Positions 14,755 to 22,053 of a stretch of DNA of 37,359 nt are shown here, one piece after another (positions within the stretch are counted from its first letter, which is position 1; the number at the start of each line of letters is the position of its first letter). The DNA is taken from the IMG/VR virus record IMGVR_UViG_3300025413_000742, positions 1 through 37,359 of that record; one strand, given 5' to 3'. A program made the position numbers and the translations under genes. Source of the DNA: a virus. Below the pieces are notes generated by a model. The model was not told the DNA's origin and searched no databases. It saw nothing but the letters and a program-made list of their open reading frames with translations.

Positions 14755-15157
14755 CGTCCTCGCTGTCGCCAGCTTCGTGACTGGCTATTTGTTCAACAAT
14801 CCAATTTAAATCATAAATTCGATTTTTACTTATTAATTGGAAAGGTGTAACATCGTCACTTGTGATATAATGACTATTTGGATGAGCTAGTAGGTATGTA
14901 ACGAATTGGCTTGTTATTCCATCGCAGTTGTCCACATCGATGATAATTACTTCAACTTGTTGTGATACGCTTAGTAGCCAATCGATGTCAAGATCATCTT
15001 CATCAAAAATGAAAACGTTTATATCATCAATACTATGACTCAAGATAGTTTGAAACTGTTCTTTAACCATAGTAGATGGTTTTACCAACAGATAACTTAA
15101 ACTCATATTAAAGAGTTTATCTGGTGGTGTTATTAGAGTTATTTTTCCTAAGTTCAT
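14732..15157 (-). CDS. phage protein of unknown function (141 aa), acidic tail
   Basis: I do not recognise a named family. The protein looks like an alpha/beta fold: strands such as [17 protein letters not shown] and [13 protein letters not shown] alternate with helices. It ends in a strongly acidic tail ([10 protein letters not shown]). The Asp-rich strand ends could bind a metal, but the order is not diagnostic. The ATG at 15157 is preferred over an upstream TTG at 15172 because AAGAG lies 7 nt before it. It overlaps both neighbours, and lies directly before bS21, so the two are co-translated. Confidence 0.6.
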   Translation of the reverse strand: MNLGKITLITPPDKLFNMSLSYLLVKPSTMVKEQFQTILSHSIDDINVFIFDEDDLDIDWLLSVSQQVEVIIIDVDNCDGITSQFVTYLLAHPNSHYITSDDVTPFQLISKNRIYDLNWIVEQIASHEAGDSEDDEDASEE

Positions 15158-15332
15158 GTATACGCTCTTCAAAGTATGCTATTTTGTCCGGTGGATAACT
15201 ATAAAATCTAGGACCATTTGACTTTATATCTTCTACAAACTCGTATAATTCGAGTTCTGTGTTTGCGTCAACTGTAAAGTCTGTAAATTGATGATCACTG
15301 TATTCTTTATATAACTGATCAATAGGATTCAA
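15117..15332 (-). CDS. small protein of unknown function (71 aa)
   Basis: No family is recognised. It is acidic and soluble, with a predicted helix near the N-terminus (PIDQLYKEYSDHQ) and another near the C-terminus ([15 protein letters not shown]). No ATG is available in the frame; the TTG at 15332 has AAGG 8 nt before it. The frame stays open upstream to the end of the neighbouring membrane-protein gene without a better start. It overlaps the next gene by 41 nt. Confidence 0.5.
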   Translation of the reverse strand: MNPIDQLYKEYSDHQFTDFTVDANTELELYEFVEDIKSNGPRFYSYPPDKIAYFEERIHELRKNNSNNTTR

Positions 15333-15388
15333 TCCAGCTACCTTACCCCAAATACTATTAGTTCCTTGTTCTTGATTTTGTATGTAAC

Positions 15389-16546
15389 CTACACTCTGTT
15401 CTTCACTTGTATCTGACCCGTCTCGTCCTTGGTCATGTATGTCTTTTTTTTTGATTCTTCTTCGGCACCCAATATATCAGAAAACAAAGTTGTCTTGGCT
15501 GGTGCTTCTTCAACCGCAGGTACTTCTGCACCTTCGTTGTTAATATAAGTTTCACCTTTAGCTACACGTTCTTCAACAGTTGATTCTACTGCAATATGTT
15601 TTTCAGCTTCTTCAACCATTTTATTCCATTTTTCCAATTCTGAATCTTCAGTCATTGGAACATGTTGTTCTGTATTGTCTTCTACAATAGTAGCAGGCTC
15701 TAAATCTGTGTCTTCTTCAATTTGGATTTCTTCTGGCGTAGGTTTTTCTCCGACAAATGTATCCAATTCGGCAATATTAAGTTCTTTTTGTTCTCTAGTC
15801 CAAGCAAATGTCATCTGTGAGGCTAACAACATGATAACTGCTAGCGGGTCAAATACAATAACAATTAAGATAATGATCCAGGTAACTGCTCGTTCGAGCA
15901 TTGACTCGTCTGGAGAGGAACCGTATATAAAGGCGGCAATATATTTGATAGGCCCGACTTCAGCTTCGACCTTTCGTACCTCAGCCGCGATAGGAGCTCT
16001 TTCTTCGTTAAGAGCGGAAATTCGTTTTTGGGATTCCGTAATTTCTTGGCCCAATCGACTGCGATCCTTTTGTTGGGCTTTACGTATTGCGACTGCTTTG
16101 TCTGCACCTTTTTCATCTTGTGAGCGTGCCATAACTTGGTCCACTGCTTCATCAAGTTGTTTGAGAGCTTTGCGGTTAGCATCTATATTTTCCTTCTCTA
16201 TCTTAATTTTTTCATCGTATATGGCAATTTTACTGGTAACATCTCCGCTTACTAAACTTTGATCATTGTGTGCTTTGGAAAGGAATCCAAAAATACCCAT
16301 TGAGGTAATAAGCATTAGTACTACAACCGCAATGGTCATATAGTACTTCATGAAACGTGGAGCCTTTTCCCAATTGGCTTTTAGCCAAGAGGCGCAGACA
16401 AGTTTGCCAATCTCCAAAGCCGATCCCATAATGATAATTGGGATTGCCGCCGCAGAGAAAATTGCGGTCAAACCTACTACTGAGTAATAGATTGCGACCG
16501 CAGAAATTGTTAAACCAGTTAGGAGTAAAAGCCAAGCAAGAATCAT
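15389..16546 (-). CDS. multi-pass membrane protein with central coiled coil
   Basis: This 385-residue protein has hydrophobic segments at about 2-20, 24-50, 70-90 and 220-245. Between the third and fourth is a long coiled coil (about 100-200, Lys/Glu/Ala-rich with heptads such as IDANRKALKQLDEAVDQV). The C-terminal 140 residues are acidic and low-complexity. The layout suits a membrane-spanning scaffold or sensor; T4-like phages often carry such genes without assigned function. The ATG has no Shine-Dalgarno and lies 9 nt after the preceding stop, so translation may depend on read-through. I cannot name its role. Confidence 0.6.
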   Translation of the reverse strand: MILAWLLLLTGLTISAVAIYYSVVGLTAIFSAAAIPIIIMGSALEIGKLVCASWLKANWEKAPRFMKYYMTIAVVVLMLITSMGIFGFLSKAHNDQSLVSGDVTSKIAIYDEKIKIEKENIDANRKALKQLDEAVDQVMARSQDEKGADKAVAIRKAQQKDRSRLGQEITESQKRISALNEERAPIAAEVRKVEAEVGPIKYIAAFIYGSSPDESMLERAVTWIIILIVIVFDPLAVIMLLASQMTFAWTREQKELNIAELDTFVGEKPTPEEIQIEEDTDLEPATIVEDNTEQHVPMTEDSELEKWNKMVEEAEKHIAVESTVEERVAKGETYINNEGAEVPAVEEAPAKTTLFSDILGAEEESKKKTYMTKDETGQIQVKNRV

Positions 16547-16555
16547 TAAGTTATA

Positions 16556-17137
16556 TTAACCAGCTAGAGTTGATTCGACAATACGTGTTACTGCCACTGT
16601 ACCAAATGTTTGAGTAGCTGTCATTCCAGTTGTAGTAACTGTAATAGCAAACTGTGTATCACCAACTGTTGGATTATATACACGTTGAGTTTCAGTAGTT
16701 ACATCACGAATGCCTTGAGCAATTGCATTTTGAATAGCAATAGCAGTTGTGCTAATCGGTGTTGAACCGTCAATGGCGTTTGCGCCAGTTACTGGAACGA
16801 ATGCAGGACGCTCGTAGTTTACTGTAAATTGTAAACTAGTTGCTTGTGCATCAGCGTTAGCTTCTGTAATAGTAATATCGCGAATTTGGCAATCTGCTAA
16901 ACCAGTTAAGCGGTTAATGATATTGCGGAAACGCATGTTACCTCTAGCACGAGCTTTACCAGTTACGTAGGTTGTTGGCAAGTTTGCTGTTGTAAAACTA
17001 TCTGATGAGTTAGGTGTTACACCGCCGTTGTCGTTGCCATCAGCTGTTGGGTAATAAGTGCTATTACTCATAGTGATGATAACTTTGTACATTTCAGCTT
17101 GTAGCTGATCTAAATCGTTTTGAAATCCTGATGGCAT
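16556..17137 (-). CDS. probable virion structural protein (193 aa)
   Basis: No named family is recognised. It is soluble, beta-rich and Thr/Ala-rich, with few charged residues, as expected for an ordered structural subunit. It opens with a short amphipathic helix (FQNDLDQLQAEMYKV). It has a late promoter (GATAAATA at 17160-17167) 22 nt before the ATG, and AGGAG 6 nt before the ATG. A strong hairpin just upstream separates it from the lysis genes. These expression signals and the composition suggest an abundant late protein; tail or head cannot be told apart. Confidence 0.5.
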   Translation of the reverse strand: MPSGFQNDLDQLQAEMYKVIITMSNSTYYPTADGNDNGGVTPNSSDSFTTANLPTTYVTGKARARGNMRFRNIINRLTGLADCQIRDITITEANADAQATSLQFTVNYERPAFVPVTGANAIDGSTPISTTAIAIQNAIAQGIRDVTTETQRVYNPTVGDTQFAITVTTTGMTATQTFGTVAVTRIVESTLAG

Positions 17138-17159
17138 TATCTGCTCCTTGTTTATAAGA

Positions 17160-17167
17160 TATTTATC
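17160..17167 (-). promoter_or_regulatory. late promoter candidate for the 193-residue virion protein
   Basis: GATAAATA, one mismatch to the T4 late consensus, 22 nt before the ATG with a proper Shine-Dalgarno between. Confidence 0.6.
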
Positions 17168-17172
17168 AGCAA

Positions 17173-17207
17173 AACACCTCTAATAGCAATTATATACTAG
17201 AGGTGTT
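17173..17207 (-). terminator. probable terminator after the holin-like gene
   Basis: A perfect 10-bp inverted repeat (AACACCTCTA/TAGAGGTGTT) with a 15-nt loop lies 12 nt past the holin-like stop. On the minus strand it ends in TTTT, a short U-run. Confidence 0.55.
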
Positions 17208-17218
17208 AGCAGAGCAAA

Positions 17219-17566
17219 TTATTTGAAGATAATCATAGCCATTAGGGCGGCTTGCACGAAGAACCCAAAACCAATGGTTACAATGTTCAAAAAGTCCTTT
17301 TGAATTGCGGCTTTAATAAAAAAGCAGAATAATCCAGCCCATGCAAATAGCACTAGGTCTACAGGAGGCATTTTTTCAGTTAGCCCTGTTAGAACTGCTA
17401 ATAGGGTTGGAATAGTGGCCAGATGCATAAGGATTACAGCAACCCAACCCATTGTTTCTGCGCTTACATGAGGCGCATGCTCTTTGATGTTTTTAACCAG
17501 CAGATCTAAATCAAAGAAATCATGGACTTTTGATTTAACTGTGCTAATAATCGCTTGTGTGTTCAT
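17219..17566 (-). CDS. holin-like three-helix membrane protein
   Basis: This 115-residue protein has three hydrophobic segments, about 38-60, 68-86 and 93-114, with a soluble N-terminal stretch (about 1-35) and a very short C-terminus. Size and topology fit a class I holin, which opens the inner membrane so endolysin can reach the wall. It begins 8 nt after the SleB-type endolysin gene, with AAGGAA 5 nt before the ATG, and a terminator follows it. Holins share little sequence, so the call rests on position and topology; another small membrane protein is possible. Confidence 0.5.
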   Translation of the reverse strand: MNTQAIISTVKSKVHDFFDLDLLVKNIKEHAPHVSAETMGWVAVILMHLATIPTLLAVLTGLTEKMPPVDLVLFAWAGLFCFFIKAAIQKDFLNIVTIGFGFFVQAALMAMIIFK

Positions 17567-17574
17567 ATTATTCC

Positions 17575-18105
17575 TTAATTATAAAATATGTGGTGCCCAA
17601 TTTTGGCTATAGGTTTTTTGTTCCAGCCTGGCTGTACATAATCACCATGAAAGTATAGGGCATTCTTTAAGTCTGGTAGGCGAAATCCTTCTAATAAGAC
17701 TTTCTTTGCCACTTCCATACTTTCTGTGTACATTGGACCATTCATTGGTTTCATTGCACTTGGGCCTTCACAGTACCAGCTGAACTGACACATGACCTTT
17801 TCGTAGACTACATTCTTTTGGTAGACTACTTTACAGATGTCAGATGGAAAACTTCCACTTTCTGTTCTGTTGATTGTTACCTGCGCAACTGCTACTTTAC
17901 CTTCAAAAGGTTCAGAGCCTGCTTCATGGTAGATATTACGAGCTAGACAATCTAATTGTGTTTGTCTCATTTGTGCTGTAACGGGACTCGCTTGTTCACG
18001 AGCTTGTTTAAGATTATTAAACTTTTGACTTACTGCTGTTTGTGCTATACCAATTACGGCTAGCAGTACTAGACAGTTTAAAACTATTTTGATAATGCGT
18101 ATCAT
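17575..18105 (-). CDS. SleB-type cell wall hydrolase (endolysin)
   Basis: This 176-residue protein has an N-terminal signal-anchor-like segment (about 3-24), then a SleB/Hydrolase_2 domain: CLARNIYHEAGSEP (53-66, likely catalytic Glu61), EGKVAVAQVTINR (68-80), a CQFSWYC segment, ALYFH and a final GHHIFY. The family acts on peptidoglycan and often serves as phage endolysin. The uncleaved-anchor look suggests a SAR-type or membrane-tethered enzyme. The start at 18105 follows AAGGAG by 7 nt; an upstream in-frame ATG at 18153 would overlap the small gene before it and is rejected. It is paired with the holin-like gene. Confidence 0.85.
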   Translation of the reverse strand: MIRIIKIVLNCLVLLAVIGIAQTAVSQKFNNLKQAREQASPVTAQMRQTQLDCLARNIYHEAGSEPFEGKVAVAQVTINRTESGSFPSDICKVVYQKNVVYEKVMCQFSWYCEGPSAMKPMNGPMYTESMEVAKKVLLEGFRLPDLKNALYFHGDYVQPGWNKKPIAKIGHHIFYN

Positions 18106-18118
18106 TTGTTTTCTCCTT

Positions 18119-18274
18119 TTACGCGGTGGATGAGGTATCGCTACTACCGTCATGGTTGATTTGGCTGTCGTTATTTCTCCTGTAAAATTTAGCCTTGACC
18201 AACGAACCTTTCGTGGACAATATATAGTTATCCTCTGCTGTCAGGGGTAATATACTATTATTATGAGTAACCAT
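18119..18274 (-). CDS. small protein of unknown function (51 aa)
   Basis: This frame fits exactly between the 131-residue gene (stop 3 nt before its ATG) and the endolysin gene (it ends just before that gene's AAGGAG). GAGG lies 9 nt before the ATG. The product is polar, starts MVTHNNSILPLTAEDNYIL and ends in a Ser/Thr/Asp-rich stretch, with no membrane segment. I recognise no family. Tight packing supports it; coding evidence is otherwise thin. Confidence 0.45.
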   Translation of the reverse strand: MVTHNNSILPLTAEDNYILSTKGSLVKAKFYRRNNDSQINHDGSSDTSSTA

Positions 18275-18277
18275 TGT

Positions 18278-18673
18278 TTAACGCCTCATACGAGCGATAT
18301 CAACTGCTTCCTCATTGCTAAAAATTGGTACTGCGTTGCTTTTATGCATGGTTGCAATACCTTTTACCATAGTACCTGTATAAACTTTGGCTGGAGCCAA
18401 AGTAGCATTTCCACCAGTACTAACACTCTTAAGATGAGCAGTAGTATTACGACCTTCTGGGATTTTTAAACTGTATGAGCTAGCCAGGCTTTCAGCTGAC
18501 ATAGCACGTTTACGTTTCTTTTCTTCTAGCTCAATGCCTTGACGTTTGAGCAGTTCTTTCCAACTAGCATCTAGTTGTTCGGATTGCCGTTTAGCTTCGG
18601 CAGAAGCGAATTTCTTTTTGCCCTTCTTTTTGCCACTAGTACTTAACCATGGGCCTTCTAAATGCATACTCAA
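18278..18673 (-). CDS. basic phage protein of unknown function (131 aa)
   Basis: No function is assigned. It opens MHLEGPWLSTSGKKKGKKKF, followed by a charged helical stretch (about 25-60, Lys/Arg/Glu-rich). It ends in a conserved-looking tail (KGIATMHKSN...VPIFSNEEAVDIARMRR). I recall this arrangement in other tailed-phage proteins but cannot name a domain. The high basicity suggests nucleic acid or membrane contact. The start is uncertain: TTG at 18673 lies 7 nt after GGAG, while ATG at 18667 is 13 nt after. A consensus-like sigma70 promoter lies upstream, inside an inverted repeat that includes the Shine-Dalgarno. Confidence 0.6.
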   Translation of the reverse strand: MSMHLEGPWLSTSGKKKGKKKFASAEAKRQSEQLDASWKELLKRQGIELEEKKRKRAMSAESLASSYSLKIPEGRNTTAHLKSVSTGGNATLAPAKVYTGTMVKGIATMHKSNAVPIFSNEEAVDIARMRR

Positions 18674-18679
18674 AATAAA

Positions 18680-18727
18680 TCTCCAAAAGTTATAACAATG
18701 CTAATAGTATAGCATCACTTTTGGAGA
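18680..18727 (-). repeat. 11-bp inverted repeat enclosing promoter and ribosome-binding site
   Basis: TCTCCAAAAGT (18680-18690) and ACTTTTGGAGA (18717-18727) are perfect inverted arms; an inner ATGCTA/TAGCAT stem lies between them. One arm contains the GGAG of the 131-residue gene; the other lies in the promoter spacer, upstream of the predicted RNA start. Confidence 0.8.
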
Positions 18728-18734
18728 CTGTCAA
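18706..18734 (-). promoter_or_regulatory. sigma70 promoter for the 131-residue gene
   Basis: TTGACA (18729-18734), a 17-bp spacer and TATACT (18706-18711). The predicted RNA start, near 18699, is past the left arm of the inverted repeat, so its RNA has an open Shine-Dalgarno. Confidence 0.8.
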
Positions 18735-18735
18735 C

Positions 18736-19056
18736 TCAGTTTGGAACTAAAACTATTTTAGTCTGATTAGTCTGCGGATCAATCATTTGTTGCCAATGAT
18801 ACCCAACTGGAGGGGCTTGAACTGTCGGTTGAGTATATACCACGCTAGGTTGTACATACACAGGTTGTTGTTCAACAATTACTGTATTAGGACGACTTAA
18901 CTCGTATCCAATTACTCCACCAATTAATGCTGGAGCAACCCAACTTCCACCGCATCCATAACAACCACCACGATAATATCCACCATGATGATGCCATTGT
19001 GCGCTAGCCGAACCTGCAATTGCCAACAATGACAAAGCTAAAAATAACTTTTTCAT
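18736..19056 (-). CDS. small exported Gly/Tyr/Pro-rich protein
   Basis: This 106-residue protein has a clear signal peptide (MKKLFLALSLLAIAGSASA, cut before QWHHH). The mature part starts His/Gly/Tyr-rich with two Cys (RGGCYGCGGS). A glycine-zipper-like stretch follows (APALIGGVIGYEL), then a Pro/Val/Gln-rich linker and a C-terminal YHWQQMIDPQTNQTKIVLVPN-like end. It should act in the periplasm or outer membrane. AAAGGAG lies 6 nt before the ATG and ACTAAATA upstream may be a late promoter. No function is known; an envelope or superinfection role is possible. Confidence 0.6.
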   Translation of the reverse strand: MKKLFLALSLLAIAGSASAQWHHHGGYYRGGCYGCGGSWVAPALIGGVIGYELSRPNTVIVEQQPVYVQPSVVYTQPTVQAPPVGYHWQQMIDPQTNQTKIVLVPN

Positions 19057-19100
19057 ATTATACTCCTTTAAGCGTATACTAATATAACGCCTTAGACTAA

Positions 19101-19108
19101 TATTTAGT
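19101..19108 (-). promoter_or_regulatory. late-promoter-like site for the small exported protein
   Basis: ACTAAATA lies 44 nt before the ATG and is part of a 5-bp inverted repeat (ACTAA/TTAGT). A short GCGT/ACGC hairpin follows in the leader. Confidence 0.4.
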
Positions 19109-19112
19109 TGAC

Positions 19113-19307
19113 TTATTTTACTTCTTTACGAGCGTTCTTAACGGCTGTTACATCGTTACGAGTTTCTTTGCACAACTTAGCCAAATCTTGACAATGCTTA
19201 CGAACGCGAGTACCTGCGGCACCTACTTCTTTATCGTAAAACTTTTCAAAGTCTGCTTCCATTGCTTCGATGATTGCAGTGAATTCTGCGAATTTATTTG
19301 TAGCCAT
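19113..19307 (-). CDS. histone H1-like (Hc1-type) DNA-associated protein
   Basis: This 64-residue protein has a FEKFYDKEVGAAGTRVRK segment followed by HCQDLAKLCKETRNDV and a Lys/Arg-rich end. It matches the small bacterial histone H1-like family (Chlamydia Hc1 N-terminal region and Bacteroidetes homologues: AAGTRxRKxxQELKxLxxExR). The family binds DNA and compacts nucleoids, though the small forms are little studied. The ORF has a near-consensus sigma70 promoter, so it may be made early and act on host or phage DNA. The AAAGGAA ribosome site is normal. A plain helical protein with chance similarity is the alternative. Confidence 0.6.
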   Translation of the reverse strand: MATNKFAEFTAIIEAMEADFEKFYDKEVGAAGTRVRKHCQDLAKLCKETRNDVTAVKNARKEVK

Positions 19308-19345
19308 TTTTATTCCTTTAATGTGAGTACAGAGTACTTATAACT

Positions 19346-19374
19346 AGTGTAGCACTGCTAAAAATAAAAGTCAA
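19346..19374 (-). promoter_or_regulatory. sigma70 promoter for the histone H1-like gene
   Basis: TTGACT (19369-19374), a 17-bp spacer and TACACT (19346-19351), overlapping the end of the PAAR gene. Confidence 0.65.
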
Positions 19375-19679
19375 CCGCAATTGGCATTACCGGATCCAGG
19401 CCCAGCAGTTGACCCATCAATTCTAGCATCACCAACACGATGCACAGCTAGACCATTTATAAACACAGTGCTACTTCCGGCAGCCGCAGTTTGATTTGCG
19501 GCAATGCCCTGCGGGTGGCCTCGACGATTTTGATTATATAAATCATCATTTTCATTACTGCCTGTTTGGCCTACTAGTGCAACACCTTTGCCGTTGACTA
19601 ATACGTTGGTAGACAACCCTTTATCAAAAGGGGCGCCTCCGTGTACATTTGTGTCGCCGGCTAAAGAGATTGCGGCCAT
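19371..19679 (-). CDS. PAAR-domain baseplate spike tip protein
   Basis: This 102-residue protein has the PAAR look: short Gly/Pro/Asn-rich strands with a repeated 'VFINGLAVHRVGDARIDG' type unit, an N-terminal GDTNVHGGAPF segment, and spaced His and Cys residues able to bind one metal. PAAR proteins form the sharp tip on the gp5/VgrG needle of contractile tails (T4 gp5.4), so this is direct evidence for a myovirus-type tail. It is at the end of the nrd operon, overlapping the Sm-like gene by 1 nt (TAATG). No effector domain is fused to it. Confidence 0.85.
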   Translation of the reverse strand: MAAISLAGDTNVHGGAPFDKGLSTNVLVNGKGVALVGQTGSNENDDLYNQNRRGHPQGIAANQTAAAGSSTVFINGLAVHRVGDARIDGSTAGPGSGNANCG

Positions 19680-19969
19680 TATACTAGCTTAATACCAGTT
19701 GTTTGCTGGATATAAGTGTCTCTAGCTTCTTTTACTGTAGGTGCTAGTACCATAATTGAATTACGATTGATAGCTACATCAGCTTCTGGATCAGTAGTAA
19801 ACAAGAATGGAACTAGCCCAATTCCTTTTTCAGTTGCTGTTAAACATAATGGCTTGCTAACTTTAATGTTCATCGGGCCTTCTTCAACTAACTTAGCAAC
19901 GATTTCTTCACCTGCTGTAGTTTTGATTGTAACTACTTCGCCTTCGGCGATACCTTTATTGATTAACAT
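19679..19969 (-). CDS. Sm-like (Hfq-fold) phage protein candidate
   Basis: This 96-residue protein is beta-rich and suggests an Sm-like barrel: EGEVVTIKTTAGEEIVAKLVEE resembles an Sm1 segment (turn at TAGEE), and the SIMVLAP strand near residue 72 resembles Sm2. Related small proteins are common in T4-like marine phages. If correct, it may bind RNA, but the resemblance is weak and no RNA-binding residue can be named. The start at 19969 lies 1 nt after the glutaredoxin stop and 6 nt after AAGG; an upstream ATG at 20026 is rejected. Confidence 0.4.
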   Translation of the reverse strand: MLINKGIAEGEVVTIKTTAGEEIVAKLVEEGPMNIKVSKPLCLTATEKGIGLVPFLFTTDPEADVAINRNSIMVLAPTVKEARDTYIQQTTGIKLV

Positions 19970-19970
19970 A

Positions 19971-20291
19971 TTATACCTTTTCGAAATGTTTCTTGAGTTC
20001 TGTAAACCCACCAATGTAATTATCATCTAAGAAAATTTGTGGTAAAGTTCTGGCTGTAGGTACAGCTTCTAATAGTTGTTCTTTAGTCCAATCTTCTTGA
20101 ACATTTCTTTCTTCATATTCAATGCCTTTCATTTCGAGTAGGGCTTTAGCCTGTACGCAAAATGGGCAAGAGTTCTTACTCCACACGACTGCTTTCATTC
20201 TGTCCTTTTTCTTAAAAATTAAATCCCAATTGCTTTCAAACGTTTTATGATCAACACTGAAAGGTCTGGGGGCACTTCCTTTTCCCGACAT
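19971..20291 (-). CDS. glutaredoxin with phage-type N-terminal extension
   Basis: This 106-residue protein has a glutaredoxin fold at about 32-106. The active site SCPFC has Cys42 and Cys45, with the TLPQIF cis-proline segment and the GGFTEL glutathione/helix motif near the end. Residues 1-31 (MSGKGSAPRPFSVDHKTF...) are an extension I recall on other phage proteins. Glutaredoxin reduces the C-terminal Cys pair of NrdA, so its place in the nrd operon fits its role as electron donor. The start at 20291 follows AGGAG closely and lies 1 nt after the methyltransferase stop. Confidence 0.85.
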   Translation of the reverse strand: MSGKGSAPRPFSVDHKTFESNWDLIFKKKDRMKAVVWSKNSCPFCVQAKALLEMKGIEYEERNVQEDWTKEQLLEAVPTARTLPQIFLDDNYIGGFTELKKHFEKV

Positions 20292-20292
20292 G

Positions 20293-20955
20293 TCATCTCC
20301 TAGGTTTAAAATGAAACACACCACCATTGGGTGCGTTCTTAGTATTATATATACTTATTAAGTTAAGTCCATGCATTCCGGCTAACATGATTAGTTTAGG
20401 ATCTTTGTTAACTTCAATAATATAAAGATCAGCATCATCTGTTAGATGCGCATTTATATTTTTATAAAATTCTCTATGAATGGCAAAATCTTGATCTACC
20501 AATATACGTAGCATATTTGGATCTGGATAATCCTTACTTGTTGCAACTTCATCAAATGTCCAGGGAGGGTTTGCAACAACTAAGTCCCAAATTTCTTCTT
20601 CAGGTAAGTTCTCAATTGCAGGACTTACATAACCTGTGATCTTGTCAGTTAAATTATTATTAGATGCAGTATTATAGCAATCTTGTATAGCTACATCATA
20701 GTAATCAGAAAACACCATATGATCGCATAATCCCAATCCTAATACTTCGAATCCAATAACTCCGAAACCAGCACACCATTCAAATCCGCGATCGTACTTT
20801 TCCTTGCCAGAATTTCTAATAGCTTTTATAATATTGGTTTTATAGTTTAAGCCGCCGCCGTCGAGATGTGCGGGAGAGTTAATCTTTATACCACAGTCTA
20901 AAGTAATGTCAAGAGGAGTCCAGTCTTTCTCATAATCCAATGACATTAATTTCAT
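20293..20955 (-). CDS. class I SAM-dependent methyltransferase with NPPW motif
   Basis: This 220-residue protein has motif I as EWCAGFGVIGFEVLG (59-73, a variant glycine loop), an acidic residue after strand 2 (SDYYD, 83-87), and motif IV NPPW (129-132) after DLVV. NPP(Y/W) occurs in enzymes that methylate amino groups of adenine, guanine or glutamine (RsmC-, PrmC-, and N6-adenine types), so the target is nucleic acid or protein. No target-recognition domain is seen, which argues against a restriction-modification enzyme. It overlaps the nrdB stop (ATGA). It may protect phage DNA or modify a host factor; I cannot say which. Confidence 0.7.
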   Translation of the reverse strand: MKLMSLDYEKDWTPLDITLDCGIKINSPAHLDGGGLNYKTNIIKAIRNSGKEKYDRGFEWCAGFGVIGFEVLGLGLCDHMVFSDYYDVAIQDCYNTASNNNLTDKITGYVSPAIENLPEEEIWDLVVANPPWTFDEVATSKDYPDPNMLRILVDQDFAIHREFYKNINAHLTDDADLYIIEVNKDPKLIMLAGMHGLNLISIYNTKNAPNGGVFHFKPRR

Positions 20956-22052
20956 AGTGATGGTAATGCTTCGTAATCTATGCCCTCTCCCATAACACCA
21001 ATAACATAGTTTGTTGACTCATTTTCTTGTAGAGCTGTTTGTTTTTTGCTTGTGTCGCTATGTTTATTAAACCACGGAATTGGCGTACTGCGTGGAGCGG
21101 CCTGTTGATACTTGATGCCGATATCTTTCAATGCGGCTACTGCTGTATAGTCAACAAAGTCTTTTAGAATATTAGCATTAAGACCGATCACTGGTCCCTT
21201 CTTAAACAAGTAGTCTGCCCATTCTTTTTCTTCACGAATAACATCTGTGTACATGGTGTAGACTTCTGCTTCACATTCAATTTTAGCATTGGCAAATCTT
21301 TCATCTTCTTTGACCACTTGATTAATCAAGTAAGCAGTCCAACCTTTGTGTAACAGTTCATCTTGTAGAATTAAACTAATAATGTTTCCATTGCCGATAA
21401 AGATCTTGTTTTCTACCATAGCAAGAGAAGTTGCAAATGACACCATGAAGCGGAAGGCTTCGAGGGCATAGCTTGCATTAAGAGCCAACCAAATAGCTTT
21501 GATATGTGTCTGTTCATTGATCTTCTCTCCAGATTCTTTTCGACAATTAATAAGATGTAATGCATCATAGTAGTTGCCTACACTTGACGCCATGCTAACA
21601 ATCTCTTCTGTATCATGGATAGTGTTGAACACATCCTTAGGCACATTGTAGATGTTACGGATTATGTGACTGTAGCTCTTGCTGTGGATGTTGGTTTCAA
21701 AGAAGCCCCAGTTATACATAAGGGCTTCAACTTCTGGTAGTGAGCATACAGGAGTAAACACTTGCGTTGGGCCGCGTCCTTGTAAACTATCTAAAGCCGT
21801 TTGACGTAGCAAGTTGCTGGTAAAGATATGTTTAATAGCTTCACTTGCATCTTTAAAATCGTTAGCATCTTTGCTAAGACTAATTTCTTCTGGTTGCCAA
21901 AAGAAGCCACGTGCAGTAGCTTCAAAGTCTGCAATCTTTTTGTATTTTACTTCTTCAAAACGTTGGATAGTAACTGGTCCTGCTGGATCCAGAAACATCT
22001 TACGATTCAAATAGTCTGTTTTAGTTTTTAAGTTGTATTGTGCTTGACTCAT
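20952..22052 (-). CDS. nrdB: ribonucleotide reductase class Ia small subunit NrdB
   Basis: This 366-residue protein has the R2 fold with FFWQPEEISLSKD near 50, ETNIHSKSYSHIIRN (first helix with a metal ligand Glu, His and the radical Tyr), ALEAFRFMVSFATSL, and LQDELLHKGW (second Glu-His pair). The diiron-tyrosyl radical drives ribonucleotide reduction in NrdA. Oddly, Glu and His of the first pair are separated by three residues, not two, because of an extra Asn compared with E. coli (ETIHSRSY). The C-terminal tail is present. The ATG at 22052 is 1 nt after the aldolase stop. Confidence 0.93.
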   Translation of the reverse strand: MSQAQYNLKTKTDYLNRKMFLDPAGPVTIQRFEEVKYKKIADFEATARGFFWQPEEISLSKDANDFKDASEAIKHIFTSNLLRQTALDSLQGRGPTQVFTPVCSLPEVEALMYNWGFFETNIHSKSYSHIIRNIYNVPKDVFNTIHDTEEIVSMASSVGNYYDALHLINCRKESGEKINEQTHIKAIWLALNASYALEAFRFMVSFATSLAMVENKIFIGNGNIISLILQDELLHKGWTAYLINQVVKEDERFANAKIECEAEVYTMYTDVIREEKEWADYLFKKGPVIGLNANILKDFVDYTAVAALKDIGIKYQQAAPRSTPIPWFNKHSDTSKKQTALQENESTNYVIGVMGEGIDYEALPSL

Positions 22053-22053
22053 T

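Noticed and set aside
15117-15420. The 71-residue frame stays open upstream to the end of the membrane coiled-coil gene, suggesting a frameshifted extension.
   Set aside because: No slippery heptamer or sequence error is visible near the stop, and a TTG with AAGG 8 nt before it explains the small gene on its own.
17183-17197. TATAAT in the loop of the repeat at 17173-17207 as a sigma70 promoter.
   Set aside because: The best -35 (TTGCTC) matches at 3 of 6 positions, and a late promoter with proper spacing serves the same gene.
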